NCBI GenBank assembly: GCA_012519985.1
Contig: JAAYPC010000240.1
Coordinates: 1-33,335, forward strand
DNA length: 33,335 nt
Reading direction: 5' to 3'
Source of the DNA: Fibrobacter sp.
GTDB taxonomy: Bacteria > Fibrobacterota > Chitinivibrionia > Chitinivibrionales > Chitinispirillaceae
This document shows, piece after piece, positions 25,143 through 33,335 of this stretch. The notes below the pieces were generated by a model that was not told the origin of the DNA, made no database searches, and saw nothing but the letters and a program-made list of their open reading frames with translations. A program made the translations under genes and the position numbers. Within the stretch, counting starts at the first letter, position 1. Every line of letters starts with the position of its first letter.

Positions 25143-26939
25143 GTGGCAACCGATAAAATTCGCAATTTTTGTATTATAGCACATATCGATCATGGTAAAT
25201 CAACTCTTGCAGACCGTTTTCTGGAAATCACCGGAACCGTAAGCAAATTGAAGATGCAATCGCAGGTTCTGGATGATATGGATCTGGAACGGGAACGTGG
25301 TATCACCATTAAATCTCATCCTATCAGAATGATGTACACTGCTTCTGATGGTGAAACTTACCAGTTTAATCTTATCGATACACCCGGACATGTCGATTTT
25401 TCCTACGAAGTATCCCGTTCTTTGGCTTCTTGTGAGGGTGCGATTCTGGTTGTAGATGCCACCCAGGGAATAGAAGCGCAGACACTTACCAACATTTTTC
25501 TAGCACTGGATAATGATTTGTCCATCATACCGGTGCTCAACAAAGTTGATCTTCCTTCTGCACACCCTGAAGAAATAAGAAAGCAGGTATCAGAACTTTT
25601 AGGTGTAGATCCTTCAACCATTCTGGCCTGCAGCGCAAAAACCGGTGAAGGAGTGGCTCCCATTCTCGAACGGGTTATTACCGATGTACCGCCACCTTCC
25701 GGCAGTGAATCGAGCCCGCTTAAAGCACTGGTTTTTGATTCTAAATTTGATGCATTCCGGGGAGCAATCGCTTATGTACGAGTTGTTGATGGAACGCTGA
25801 AAAAAGGTGATAAAATTCAGTTTCTTTCCACCGGCAGAGATTATGAAGTGGATGAGATTGGATATTTTCGCATGGGGCGAGTTTCAGTTGATGCTCTATA
25901 TCCAGGTGAAGTAGGTTATGTGATTGCAAATATCCGCACTACATCTGATATCAAGACCGGTGATACAATCACCACCCGTGTCAATGGTGCAACCGAAGCG
26001 ATTGCCGGTTTTAAAGAAGTCAAACCAATGGTATTCAGCGGTATTTATCCGGTCGACAAGGCAGATTACGAGGATCTCAGATCTGCGTTGGAGAAGCTGC
26101 AGCTCAATGATTCATCGCTCAGTTATGAACCGGAAACATCTGCAGCACTTGGTTTTGGATTCAGGGCAGGATTTCTGGGTCTTTTGCACATGGAAATCGT
26201 GCAGGAGCGTTTATTCCGTGAATTTAATGTTAATATTATTACTACCGTACCCAATGTAAGATATGTGGTCACTCTCAAAACCGGTGAAGAAGTAATAGTG
26301 GAAAGTCCGGCAAAAATGCCTTCTATTCAGGAGATAGACCATATCAAAGAACCGGTTTCCAAAATTCAGATTATCACTCCTACCGATTATGTGGGAGCGA
26401 TTATGAAGCTGTGTGAAGAGAAACGGGGTAAGTTGACAACTATGGAATATCTGGAAACTACCAGAGTCTGTATTCACTATAGAGTTCCGCTCTCAGAAAT
26501 GATCATTGATTTCTTTGACAGACTTAAGAGTATATCCAAAGGGTATGCATCGATGGATTATGAGCTGGAGGGATATATTCAGGATTCACTGGTCAAACTT
26601 GACATTCTTATCAACGGTTCCCCTGTGGATGCATTCTCCACGATTGTTCACAAGGATAATTCTTACCATTATGGAATGGCTATCACTTCAAAGCTGAAGG
26701 AGCTTATTCCCCGTCAGCAATATGAAGTAGCAATACAGGCTGCAGTAGGGACAAAAGTCATTGCCAGAACAACTGTCAAAGCATTTCGCAAGGATGTCAC
26801 TGCAAAATGTTATGGTGGTGACATTACCAGAAAACGTAAGCTTCTGGAGAAACAGAAGGAAGGTAAGAAGCGGATGAAACAGATAGGGAATGTCGAAATT
26901 CCGCAAGAGGCATTTTTAGCTGTACTGAGCCGGGAGTAG
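25143..26939 (+). CDS. lepA: Elongation factor 4 (LepA)
   Basis: A 598-residue translational GTPase, almost the length of E. coli LepA. G1 is [11 protein letters not shown], the switch region is [16 protein letters not shown]3 is DTPGHVDF, G4 is NKVDLP and G5 is CSAKTGEGV. The LepA-specific C-terminal domain begins around [24 protein letters not shown] chose the GTG at 25143 (AGGT seven bases upstream) because it starts just before the conserved IRNFCIIAH segment; the longer reading from GTG 25095 adds 16 non-conserved residues. It heads the plus-strand chain of genes. Confidence 0.96.
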   Translation: MATDKIRNFCIIAHIDHGKSTLADRFLEITGTVSKLKMQSQVLDDMDLERERGITIKSHPIRMMYTASDGETYQFNLIDTPGHVDFSYEVSRSLASCEGAILVVDATQGIEAQTLTNIFLALDNDLSIIPVLNKVDLPSAHPEEIRKQVSELLGVDPSTILACSAKTGEGVAPILERVITDVPPPSGSESSPLKALVFDSKFDAFRGAIAYVRVVDGTLKKGDKIQFLSTGRDYEVDEIGYFRMGRVSVDALYPGEVGYVIANIRTTSDIKTGDTITTRVNGATEAIAGFKEVKPMVFSGIYPVDKADYEDLRSALEKLQLNDSSLSYEPETSAALGFGFRAGFLGLLHMEIVQERLFREFNVNIITTVPNVRYVVTLKTGEEVIVESPAKMPSIQEIDHIKEPVSKIQIITPTDYVGAIMKLCEEKRGKLTTMEYLETTRVCIHYRVPLSEMIIDFFDRLKSISKGYASMDYELEGYIQDSLVKLDILINGSPVDAFSTIVHKDNSYHYGMAITSKLKELIPRQQYEVAIQAAVGTKVIARTTVKAFRKDVTAKCYGGDITRKRKLLEKQKEGKKRMKQIGNVEIPQEAFLAVLSRE

Positions 26940-26945
26940 TAATTC

Positions 26946-27899
26946 ATGGATAAGAGCGGACACCAAAACCGACATTTTGATACTCAGGCATTTCTTTACC
27001 GTTCCATTATTCAGATATCTGTTATTCTGGGTTTAGGAATTCTGATAAAACTGGTATTTGTAGATGTAATCAGGATGTCAGGCAACCAAATGCATCCTAC
27101 GGTTCTCTCTGGAGACAGACTCCTGGTTTTCCGCTCTCCCTATCTTCCCGTATTTAATAAAATGATAAAGCCCGGCTATAAAAAACCGGTACTTTTCAGG
27201 ATGCCATCAGACAGGGAAAAGCTGGGATGCCTGAGAATTGCGGCTCTCTCAACCGATACAGTCAGTATTGACAGTGGCATGTTTATCAACCTCGGTAACC
27301 CAGCACTTACATTTCCATTCATCGGAAAAGACGACCAGATTCATCCTGAAAATTACTCACCCCGCGATTATTTCAAACTCTATCGTGTTCCGGCTGCAGG
27401 AGATATGATTCAACTGGATAGCCTTTGCTCACGTGATCTTTTCTTTGCAGTTTCTGTGATCAGACAGGAAAACCCTAAAGATCCTATTGGAATAAAGCCA
27501 TTATTGTATATTGACGATTCGCTGGCCGAAGATTATCAGATATCAGGATTCACTCTTTACAGTGGTTCAATCGATTCTATTCCTTCTGAATTAAGCACAG
27601 ACTGGTTTTTCTGGGTCAGACTGGAAAATTATCTCAAGCAGGTAATTCTGCCAAGAACAGTTTCTCTATCATTTGCGGTAAAATTTGACGGAACCCGGAT
27701 TCATCAGTATATTGTAAAGAGTGATTTTGTGTTTTTACTGGCTGATAACTGGAATTCCGGGTTGGACTCCAGATATTTCGGTCCGGTAAAATCGACTAAT
27801 ATCATAGGAAGAGTATTCTCAGTGCTTTGGTCCCACGAACGGGAAAACGGTAAAAAAGGTCATTTTAGACTGAACAGGCTTGGCAAAATTATATCATGA
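26946..27899 (+). CDS. Signal peptidase I-like protein lacking the Ser-Lys dyad
   Basis: A 317-residue protein with one N-terminal membrane segment (about residues 20-39) followed by an S26-like domain. Box B reads [18 protein letters not shown]; the catalytic serine of the usual SM-x-PT motif is replaced by Q48 (codon 27087-27089). Box D reads [15 protein letters not shown] against a usual YIKRxxGLPGDxV pattern; the general-base lysine is L96. Box E is well kept (ADNWNS at 266-271, DSRYFG at 274-279). A non-catalytic signal-peptidase fold is therefore likely. It lies six bases after lepA, the position of lepB in E. coli, and overlaps trpB (ATGA). K92 is the nearest lysine, but its register does not fit. 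The function is unknown. Confidence 0.85.
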   Translation: MDKSGHQNRHFDTQAFLYRSIIQISVILGLGILIKLVFVDVIRMSGNQMHPTVLSGDRLLVFRSPYLPVFNKMIKPGYKKPVLFRMPSDREKLGCLRIAALSTDTVSIDSGMFINLGNPALTFPFIGKDDQIHPENYSPRDYFKLYRVPAAGDMIQLDSLCSRDLFFAVSVIRQENPKDPIGIKPLLYIDDSLAEDYQISGFTLYSGSIDSIPSELSTDWFFWVRLENYLKQVILPRTVSLSFAVKFDGTRIHQYIVKSDFVFLLADNWNSGLDSRYFGPVKSTNIIGRVFSVLWSHERENGKKGHFRLNRLGKIIS

Positions 27900-29101
27900 A
27901 AAAACAGATAAGATCATCGCAAGGGTACTTTGGACGATTTGGAGGCCAATTCGCTCCTGAAGTACTGATGCCTGCACTCAAAGAGGTGGAAGAGGCTTTT
28001 TTATCTTTTATTAATGACCGGAAAGCAATGCAGGAGTATGATGAATTGCTCCGTAAATATGTAGGACGTGAAACGCCTCTTTATTATGCATCAAGGCTCA
28101 CAGATAAACTGGGTGGAGCACGTATCTATCTCAAACGTGAAGATCTCAACCATACAGGCGCCCACAAGATCAATAATGCCCTCGGTCAGGCACTTCTTGC
28201 CCGCTATATGGGTAAAACCCGTATCATTGCAGAAACCGGAGCCGGACAACATGGAGTCGCTACGGCTACGGCTGCAGCACTGCTGGGGTTAGAGTGTGAG
28301 ATTTATATGGGAACCATTGACATGGCTCGTCAGCGTCCCAATGTTTTCCGCATGAACATGCTTGGTACCAGGGTGGTTCCGGTTGACAGCGGTGGCAAGA
28401 CTCTCAAGGATGCGGTAAACGAAGCTTACCGGGACTGGTCAAAAACTGTAAGAAACACTCACTATGTGTTAGGCAGCGCTCTCGGGCCTCATCCTTTTCC
28501 TTCCATAGTTCGGGAATTCCAGTCGGTTATCGGTAAAGAAGCCCGCAAGCAGATACTTCAAGCCGAGAAACGACTTCCTGATGAAGTTATTGCCTGCGTA
28601 GGAGGCGGTTCAAATGCCATTGGAATTTTCAGCAGTTTCCTTGATGATGACTCTGTAAAGTTAGTCGGTGTAGAGGCCGGTGGAATGGGAATCAAGGGGA
28701 AAAAGCATGCAACCCGATTGACTCCAACCAGCTACTCTCGTCCTGGAATACTTCATGGTTCCTTTTCTTTTGTTCTACAGGATAAAAACGGTCAGATACT
28801 CGATACCCATTCTGTTTCGGCAGGTCTTGATTATAGCGGTGTAGGTCCGGAACATTCATGGCTCTGCGAGTCAAAAAAAGTGAATTATACCTTTGCCACC
28901 GACAAGGAAGCGGTGCAGGCATTTACCATGCTTTGTGAATGCGAAGGTATAATTCCTGCCTTGGAGTCCTCACATGCGGTTGCCTATTGCATAAAACAGG
29001 CACCACAGCTACCCAGAGATGCCATCATGATTATCAATTTGTCCGGACGGGGTGACAAGGACATATACTCTGTTGCTGATTACCTTGGAAAAACGATATG
29101 A
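27896..29101 (+). CDS. trpB: Tryptophan synthase beta chain
   Basis: A 401-residue PLP enzyme that joins indole and L-serine. The PLP lysine is K91 in [15 protein letters not shown], and the phosphate-binding GGGSNAIG and the [10 protein letters not shown] loop are present, as in TrpB1-type subunits. It overlaps the preceding signal-peptidase-like gene and trpA by four bases each. No other trp genes are in the window. Confidence 0.98.
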   Translation: MKKQIRSSQGYFGRFGGQFAPEVLMPALKEVEEAFLSFINDRKAMQEYDELLRKYVGRETPLYYASRLTDKLGGARIYLKREDLNHTGAHKINNALGQALLARYMGKTRIIAETGAGQHGVATATAAALLGLECEIYMGTIDMARQRPNVFRMNMLGTRVVPVDSGGKTLKDAVNEAYRDWSKTVRNTHYVLGSALGPHPFPSIVREFQSVIGKEARKQILQAEKRLPDEVIACVGGGSNAIGIFSSFLDDDSVKLVGVEAGGMGIKGKKHATRLTPTSYSRPGILHGSFSFVLQDKNGQILDTHSVSAGLDYSGVGPEHSWLCESKKVNYTFATDKEAVQAFTMLCECEGIIPALESSHAVAYCIKQAPQLPRDAIMIINLSGRGDKDIYSVADYLGKTI

Positions 29102-29907
29102 ACAGATACCAAAAGACCTTTGAACAGTTAAAAAATAAAAACGAAGCTGCCTGTATTCCTTTTGCAGTTGCAGGCGATCCTGATATTGACAAAAGCCTGG
29201 ATATTTTTAAAGCCTACATAGATGGTGGTGCTGACATTTTAGAAATAGGATACCCTTTTTCTGATCCTGTTGCCGACGGACCTGTCAATCAGCGGGCTTC
29301 ACAGAGAGCAATTGCTTCCGGTCTTAACCATGCCAGGTTTTTCTCTTTAATAAAAAAGATCAGGAGCTACTCTGAAGTTCCTATAGGAATTCTTCTTTAT
29401 ACTAATTCCATCTATCATCTGGGTTATGAACAGTTCTGCAAAAAAGCTGCTGATGCCGGTATCGACAGTTTGCTGATTGCGGATATGCCACCAGAAGAAT
29501 CTGCTGAGTTTGCTAAAGCTACAAAGTCCTGCGGAATAGGAAGAGTATATATAGTTTCTGAGCTGACTTCTGCTCAAAGAATTAAATATATATGCGATAA
29601 TGTGGATTCTTTTGTCTATGTGGTCAGTCGTCTGGGAGCAACAGGCGTAGGAAAAGAACTCAGCAGTTCAGTTCCTCAAACTATCTCCAGAATCAGAAGT
29701 ATCACTGACAAACCTCTGGCTGTGGGTTTTGGCATTTCTACGCCGGAGCATGTAGCAGAGGTGGTTAAAACCGGAGCAAACGGAGTAATTATCGGAAGTG
29801 CACTCGTATCGTTAATCGAAAACAACCTTACCAGGATTGATGGACTGCCATCTATTCTTAGAAAGAAAGTTGCATCCTTTAAAGCTGCAACCCGGTTTAA
29901 GGATTGA
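29098..29907 (+). CDS. trpA: Tryptophan synthase alpha chain
   Basis: A 269-residue TIM-barrel subunit that cleaves indole-3-glycerol phosphate. Catalytic E49 and D60 are in [15 protein letters not shown], at the same numbers as in the Salmonella and E. coli enzymes, and VVSRLGATG and the phosphate-binding VGFGIS and GVIIGSALV segments are present. Its start overlaps the trpB stop (ATGA). A 66-base gap with no terminator follows. Confidence 0.98.
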   Translation: MNRYQKTFEQLKNKNEAACIPFAVAGDPDIDKSLDIFKAYIDGGADILEIGYPFSDPVADGPVNQRASQRAIASGLNHARFFSLIKKIRSYSEVPIGILLYTNSIYHLGYEQFCKKAADAGIDSLLIADMPPEESAEFAKATKSCGIGRVYIVSELTSAQRIKYICDNVDSFVYVVSRLGATGVGKELSSSVPQTISRIRSITDKPLAVGFGISTPEHVAEVVKTGANGVIIGSALVSLIENNLTRIDGLPSILRKKVASFKAATRFKD

Positions 29908-29973
29908 GGCACAGAAGGAAGATTCACTGTTCCATAATACTTATGATCTATACAAAAATCTTAGAATTACTAA

Positions 29974-30738
29974 ATGAAGGTAAAAACCGATAATATGAAT
30001 GAACTCAGCAGTCTGGAAAGTATTGCAGCACACCTTGAAGCACTGGAAGAAACCATTATCTCCAGGTTACTGGAAAGGGCACAGTTCTGCGAAAATCTGC
30101 GGGTTTATCAACCGGGACAGAGCGGCTTTTCCGGAGAATCAGACAGGTGTCTGTTTGATATCCGTCTGAGATACCAGGAAGAAATCGACAGCAAGTTCGG
30201 ACGTTTCTGTGTTCCGGAAGAACGCCCTTTTAATAAGGATCTTCCGGTTACGCATCGTCAGGTTCTGTTCTCAAAAATGGATGTTGCCATTGATGATTAC
30301 GAAAAAGTAAATCTTACAGATGCAATCCGGAGCAGCTATTTCGAGCTGATCCCCATACTCTGCAGACCTGGTGATGATGGACAGTATGGTTCTACTGTTG
30401 AATATGATGTCTCTGCTGTTCAGGCGATCTCCCGCCGTATCCATTTTGGATCTATGTATATTGCCGAAAGAAAATACAGAGAAAATCCGGCTGTTTTCCG
30501 CAAACTGGCTGAGTGTAATGATACCCAGGGTATTCTTGAGCGTATTACCAGAAAATCGGTAGAGGATCTGATTATTACCAGAATCAGGGGAAAAACCTAT
30601 TCTACACAAGCTTGCATAAATCGTCTGATCAGACATTTTGTCGATCCCGAAATCATTGTCAATTTTTATCAGAATACAATCATACCACTCACCAAAAAAG
30701 GTGAAATTCTGTATATCCTAAACAGGTTGAAAGACTAA
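29974..30738 (+). CDS. Monofunctional chorismate mutase, eukaryotic (AroQ-beta, yeast/plant) type
   Basis: A 254-residue protein that aligns along its length with my recollection of yeast Aro7 (256 residues): EETIISRLLERAQF near the N-terminus, YGSTVEYDVSAVQAISRRIHFG (137-159 region) and FYQNTIIPLTKKGEILYILN at the C-terminus. Yeast active-site residues Arg157, Lys168, Glu198, Thr242 and Glu246 correspond to R155, K167, E197, T240 and E244. Two do not match: Arg16 aligns with A18 and Asn194 with R193, and one residue is inserted after HFG. It should convert chorismate to prephenate for TyrA, whose ATG overlaps its stop (TAATG). The start is uncertain: ATG 29974 or ATG 29995, neither with a clear ribosome binding site. 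Usual bacterial mutases are about 90 residues. Confidence 0.88.
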   Translation: MKVKTDNMNELSSLESIAAHLEALEETIISRLLERAQFCENLRVYQPGQSGFSGESDRCLFDIRLRYQEEIDSKFGRFCVPEERPFNKDLPVTHRQVLFSKMDVAIDDYEKVNLTDAIRSSYFELIPILCRPGDDGQYGSTVEYDVSAVQAISRRIHFGSMYIAERKYRENPAVFRKLAECNDTQGILERITRKSVEDLIITRIRGKTYSTQACINRLIRHFVDPEIIVNFYQNTIIPLTKKGEILYILNRLKD

Positions 30739-31844
30739 TGGCATTCACACCCTCAATGATTACCATTTACAGCGTCGGACTGCTGGGAGGATCACTGGGA
30801 TTAGCTCTGAAAAATTCCGGATTTACAGGTAAAATAGTCGGACTTTCCTCTGATAAAAATATTAAAACTGCCCTGGAACTGGGATGTATTGACGAAGGTT
30901 ACCCATACAGAGAACTGGAAAAGGTTATAGTCAACACCGATCTGCTCATTCTTTGCTCCCCTATCAATGCAATCATAAGAACCATTGAAAATTTAAGCAA
31001 AATAAAACTCCCTGAAGGGCTGATAGTAACCGATGTAGGAAGTACAAAACATCAGATAATGACAACTGCAAAGAATCTTCCATCTCATGTGCAGTTTATC
31101 GGTGGACACCCAATGGCCGGCTCTGAAAAAAGCGGCCCTGATGCCTCCGATCCCTACCTGTTTCAGAATGCAATCTATGTACTTACACCTGCCAATGGAA
31201 ACCCTTCTGAAAAGGAACACTCGTTGGCCGATTTTCTGGAAAAATATCTGGGTTGCCGCACTCTGTTTCTTGCTCCTGATACTCACGATAAAATTGCAGC
31301 CACGGTAAGTCATGTTCCTCACCTTCTCGCTGTTGCACTGGTGTGTCTTGCTCAAAAGATGGAGGCCTCGATACCGGGAACATTGACACTGGCAGCGGGT
31401 GGATTCAGAGATATGACCAGAATCGCATCTGCACCTTATGACATGTGGCATGACATTCTTGTTACCAATAAAACCGCTGTTCAAAACATACTGGATTCTT
31501 ACATAGATACTCTGCAGCAAATAAAAGAAAGTCTTATCGATGATTCGCTGCGAAATTGTTTTGAACAAGCCGGAGCAATACGTGCCGGGATACCTTCTAA
31601 CAGTAAAGGTTTCCTGAAAAAACTCAGCGAAGTGCTGGTTCTTGCCAAGGATCAGCCAGGTTTTATTGCAGAGCTCTCATCTGTTCTTGCCAGGAATAAA
31701 ATTAATATTAAAGATATAGAGGTATTGAAGGTCCGTGAAGGAGAAGGCGGCACAATACGTCTGGCTTTTGAGAATCAGGATATTGCCAGAAAAGCGATTT
31801 CACTGCTTATCCAGAACGGATTTTCAGCAAGAGAAAGGGTGTAA
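30738..31844 (+). CDS. tyrA: Prephenate dehydrogenase with C-terminal ACT domain
   Basis: A 368-residue enzyme for oxidative decarboxylation of prephenate toward tyrosine. The Rossmann motif reads YSVGLLGGSLGLAL, so the first glycine of GxGxxG is replaced by serine. DVGSTK, GGHPMAGSEKSG and TVSHVPHLLAVAL (catalytic His segment) are typical of the family. Residues about 295-365 form an ACT regulatory domain (DQPGFIAELSSVLARNKINIKDIEV), suggesting feedback control by an aromatic amino acid. It lies between the chorismate mutase and the AroA-like gene. Confidence 0.95.
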   Translation: MAFTPSMITIYSVGLLGGSLGLALKNSGFTGKIVGLSSDKNIKTALELGCIDEGYPYRELEKVIVNTDLLILCSPINAIIRTIENLSKIKLPEGLIVTDVGSTKHQIMTTAKNLPSHVQFIGGHPMAGSEKSGPDASDPYLFQNAIYVLTPANGNPSEKEHSLADFLEKYLGCRTLFLAPDTHDKIAATVSHVPHLLAVALVCLAQKMEASIPGTLTLAAGGFRDMTRIASAPYDMWHDILVTNKTAVQNILDSYIDTLQQIKESLIDDSLRNCFEQAGAIRAGIPSNSKGFLKKLSEVLVLAKDQPGFIAELSSVLARNKINIKDIEVLKVREGEGGTIRLAFENQDIARKAISLLIQNGFSARERV

Positions 31845-31850
31845 ACAGTA

Positions 31851-33200
31851 ATGCTTACTGTTAATCCGGTCAAATCACTTCAGGGTAAATTCGATCTTCC
31901 ATCAAGTCAGGACCTGTTTCTCCTTGCAGTTGTGACTGCTGTAGCTTCCAATCAACCAGTAGTAATTAAACCGATAAAAATATCTCCACTATTAAACCAC
32001 TGGTGTGATGAATTCAGCAGACTGGCATCGTTTCAGTTTGACTCCGGCTCATGTACTGTCAAGCCAATCAGCAGCGAAGATGCTACTTCCTTTCTGATGC
32101 TTGATTATGATTATCTGCCCTATAAGGATCTGATAATTTTTATTCTTCTTGGTATAGGGAAAACAGTTGCATTCCGTTCTGTTTCTCAAAAGAGAATAGA
32201 TGTTATTTGTGAAACGATACGCAGATACGGAGCTGATTGCGAAGTTAAGACCTTTGACGGGAATCCAGGAATTACCTTAAGCAAACCGCCATCAATCAGT
32301 GAAACATTCAAAGTGGAAGAAAGGGATATCTCTCCACTGATGGGCCTGTATTTGGGTACCCGGTCCGCATTTACACTACAGACCACATTCCCTTTCGCGA
32401 ATCCATTACGTCATCTGGCACCGGTTTTCGGACACGAAATCAGCTTTAAAAGCGCAGTACCAAGAGAAAATGATCCATTTGCCAGGCGTTTAAAAATGCT
32501 TCAGTCCGCAACAAGCAACAACCAGGGACAAAAATTTAATCTTACCTGTGACTTCTCTCATCCTAAGACCTCAGAAGAACTCATTGAAATTTCACTTCCC
32601 GGGGATGAGATACTTAGCACTGTAATGCTAAGTGCAAAATGTCTTTTTCCAAAAGGATCATTTGTTATCAGTAACATGCCCCTGGAGACATGGGCTGCAC
32701 CAGCACTGAGCTTTATACGTAAAATGGGTTGCAAAGTATCGGTTCAGGAGACCCATCGTACCTCTTTTGGATCTGCCGGAATGTTCAGCGTTCAGAAATG
32801 TGATCTTGTGGGAAGAAAAGTTGAATGCAATCCTTCTTCACTGTACAGTGTTCATTTACCTGCGATGACAGTGCTGGCAGCGTTTGCAAAGGGGCAGTCG
32901 GTCTTCCGCAATCTTCAGGACTTGCGCAATGATGAGCCTGACGGAATAGATCAGCTTGAAACCTGTATCCGTACACTTGGTGCCAGACATGGGGAAATGC
33001 CTGATGGAATTGTGATGGATGGCGGGAAGGATTTTGATGGCTTCGATCTGGCAGGTAATATTCCAGCACATATTGCTGCAAGCTTTGCTATTGCAGGTTT
33101 AAAGTGTATGGGTACCACTACAATCGAAGATGAAACTTTAAAGATGCGGTGGCCGGATTTTGAAAGTTACTTGTCACAGCTATACGATTTACGTTCCTGA
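31851..33200 (+). CDS. EPSP synthase (AroA)-like protein with lost active-site residues
   Basis: A 449-residue protein of EPSP-synthase length. The fold signatures are recognisable: LQGKFDLPSSQDLFLLAVVT (N-terminal entry), a QKRIDVICETIRRYGADCEV segment, ISLPGDEILSTVMLSA, LRNDEPDGIDQLETCIRTLGA and MRWPDFESYL at the end. Compared with E. coli AroA, Lys22 aligns with Q20, Arg27 with L25, Asp313 with about L336, Arg344 with G365, His385-Arg386 with A406-H407, and Lys411 with M432 or R433; only Glu341 (E362) remains. It is thus unlikely to be a normal EPSP synthase, although the frame is intact. It lies six bases after tyrA, a common place for aroA. A role as a structural partner or a new enzyme is open. 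Confidence 0.8.
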   Translation: MLTVNPVKSLQGKFDLPSSQDLFLLAVVTAVASNQPVVIKPIKISPLLNHWCDEFSRLASFQFDSGSCTVKPISSEDATSFLMLDYDYLPYKDLIIFILLGIGKTVAFRSVSQKRIDVICETIRRYGADCEVKTFDGNPGITLSKPPSISETFKVEERDISPLMGLYLGTRSAFTLQTTFPFANPLRHLAPVFGHEISFKSAVPRENDPFARRLKMLQSATSNNQGQKFNLTCDFSHPKTSEELIEISLPGDEILSTVMLSAKCLFPKGSFVISNMPLETWAAPALSFIRKMGCKVSVQETHRTSFGSAGMFSVQKCDLVGRKVECNPSSLYSVHLPAMTVLAAFAKGQSVFRNLQDLRNDEPDGIDQLETCIRTLGARHGEMPDGIVMDGGKDFDGFDLAGNIPAHIAASFAIAGLKCMGTTTIEDETLKMRWPDFESYLSQLYDLRS

Positions 33201-33230
33201 AGCAAACCAGTCCGCAACCAGAAGGTATAT

Positions 33231-33256
33231 CAAATCACAAATCACAAATCTCAAAC
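33231..33256. repeat. 7-bp-period repeat (CAAATCA, CAAATCA, CAAATCT, CAAAC)
   Basis: Three and a half heptads in direct repeat 30 bases after the AroA-like stop codon, of the same AAATNNN type as the repeats near 1886 and 9654. A 6-bp hairpin ATCTCA/TGAGAT (33248-33267) overlaps its end. Confidence 0.7.
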
Positions 33257-33278
33257 AGAAGTGAGATGTTAAAAGTAG

Positions 33279-33292
33279 TTGAAATATTTCAA
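33279..33292. repeat. Perfect 14-bp palindrome TTGAAATATTTCAA
   Basis: The two halves TTGAAAT and ATTTCAA are exact reverse complements with no spacer. It lies downstream of the AroA-like gene and may be an operator for whatever follows outside the window; in AT-rich DNA it could also arise by chance. Confidence 0.45.
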
Positions 33293-33335
33293 ATTGGGCT
33301 TGTTTACCATCTATTGTCCCTGTTTGGTATTTGAA

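Noticed and set aside
30993-31568. 191-codon minus-strand ORF
   Set aside because: It is antisense to tyrA, which has clear family motifs; the reverse product is basic and cysteine-rich without a domain.

Overview
The window is a chromosomal housekeeping segment with almost no intergenic space outside a few spacers. It looks like a moderate-to-low GC, Gram-negative-type (diderm) bacterium. The support is a MurE with the DNPR motif expected for meso-diaminopimelate peptidoglycan, an exported AmiC-type amidase, and a partial protein with a Tat-type signal. I see no phage, IS element, CRISPR array, rRNA or tRNA. The lineage cannot be fixed from this window; a Fibrobacterota-like or neighbouring uncultured group is only a guess.

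Layout. (1) At 1-2243, a partial Tat-exported flavodoxin-fold gene (-) diverges from an NAD-dependent epimerase-like gene (+), followed by a spacer with heptanucleotide repeats and a GC-rich patch. (2) At 2244-9558, a minus-strand housekeeping block is transcribed smpB, amidase, murI, yebC, ruvC, ruvA, a pentapeptide-repeat gene, ruvB, a DUF2905 gene and acyP. The pentapeptide-repeat gene sits inside the Holliday-junction operon and its start overlaps the ruvA stop (ATGA). (3) At 9708-10358, a HIT-family gene (+) and a small conserved-looking ORF (-). (4) At 10437-24564, a long minus-strand division and cell-wall (dcw) cluster: mraZ, rsmH, ftsL, ftsI, murE, murF, murD, ftsW, murC, ftsQ, ftsA, ftsZ. 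mraY and murG are absent from their usual places. A good promoter and MraZ-type TGGGN boxes precede it. (5) At 25143-33200, a plus-strand chain: lepA, a signal-peptidase-like gene, trpB, trpA, a eukaryotic-type chorismate mutase, tyrA with an ACT domain, and an AroA-like gene.

How the genes work together. Region 4 makes UDP-MurNAc-pentapeptide (MurC, D, E, F) and builds the Z-ring and septal synthase (FtsZ, A, Q, L, W, I). MurI in region 2 supplies D-glutamate and the amidase trims the wall. RuvABC process Holliday junctions. Region 5 combines the last step of tryptophan synthesis with the chorismate-to-tyrosine/phenylalanine branch.

The most unusual part is region 5. Two genes that occupy the expected synteny slots (lepB after lepA; aroA after tyrA) encode full-length, open-frame proteins that keep the family fold signatures but have lost the catalytic residues. 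The chorismate mutase between them is of the yeast/plant type rather than the usual bacterial type, and also departs from the consensus at two active-site positions. Other points of interest are the pentapeptide-repeat gene in the ruv operon, an FtsI lacking most of its N-terminal head subdomain, and three spacers carrying 7-bp-period AAATNNN repeats.
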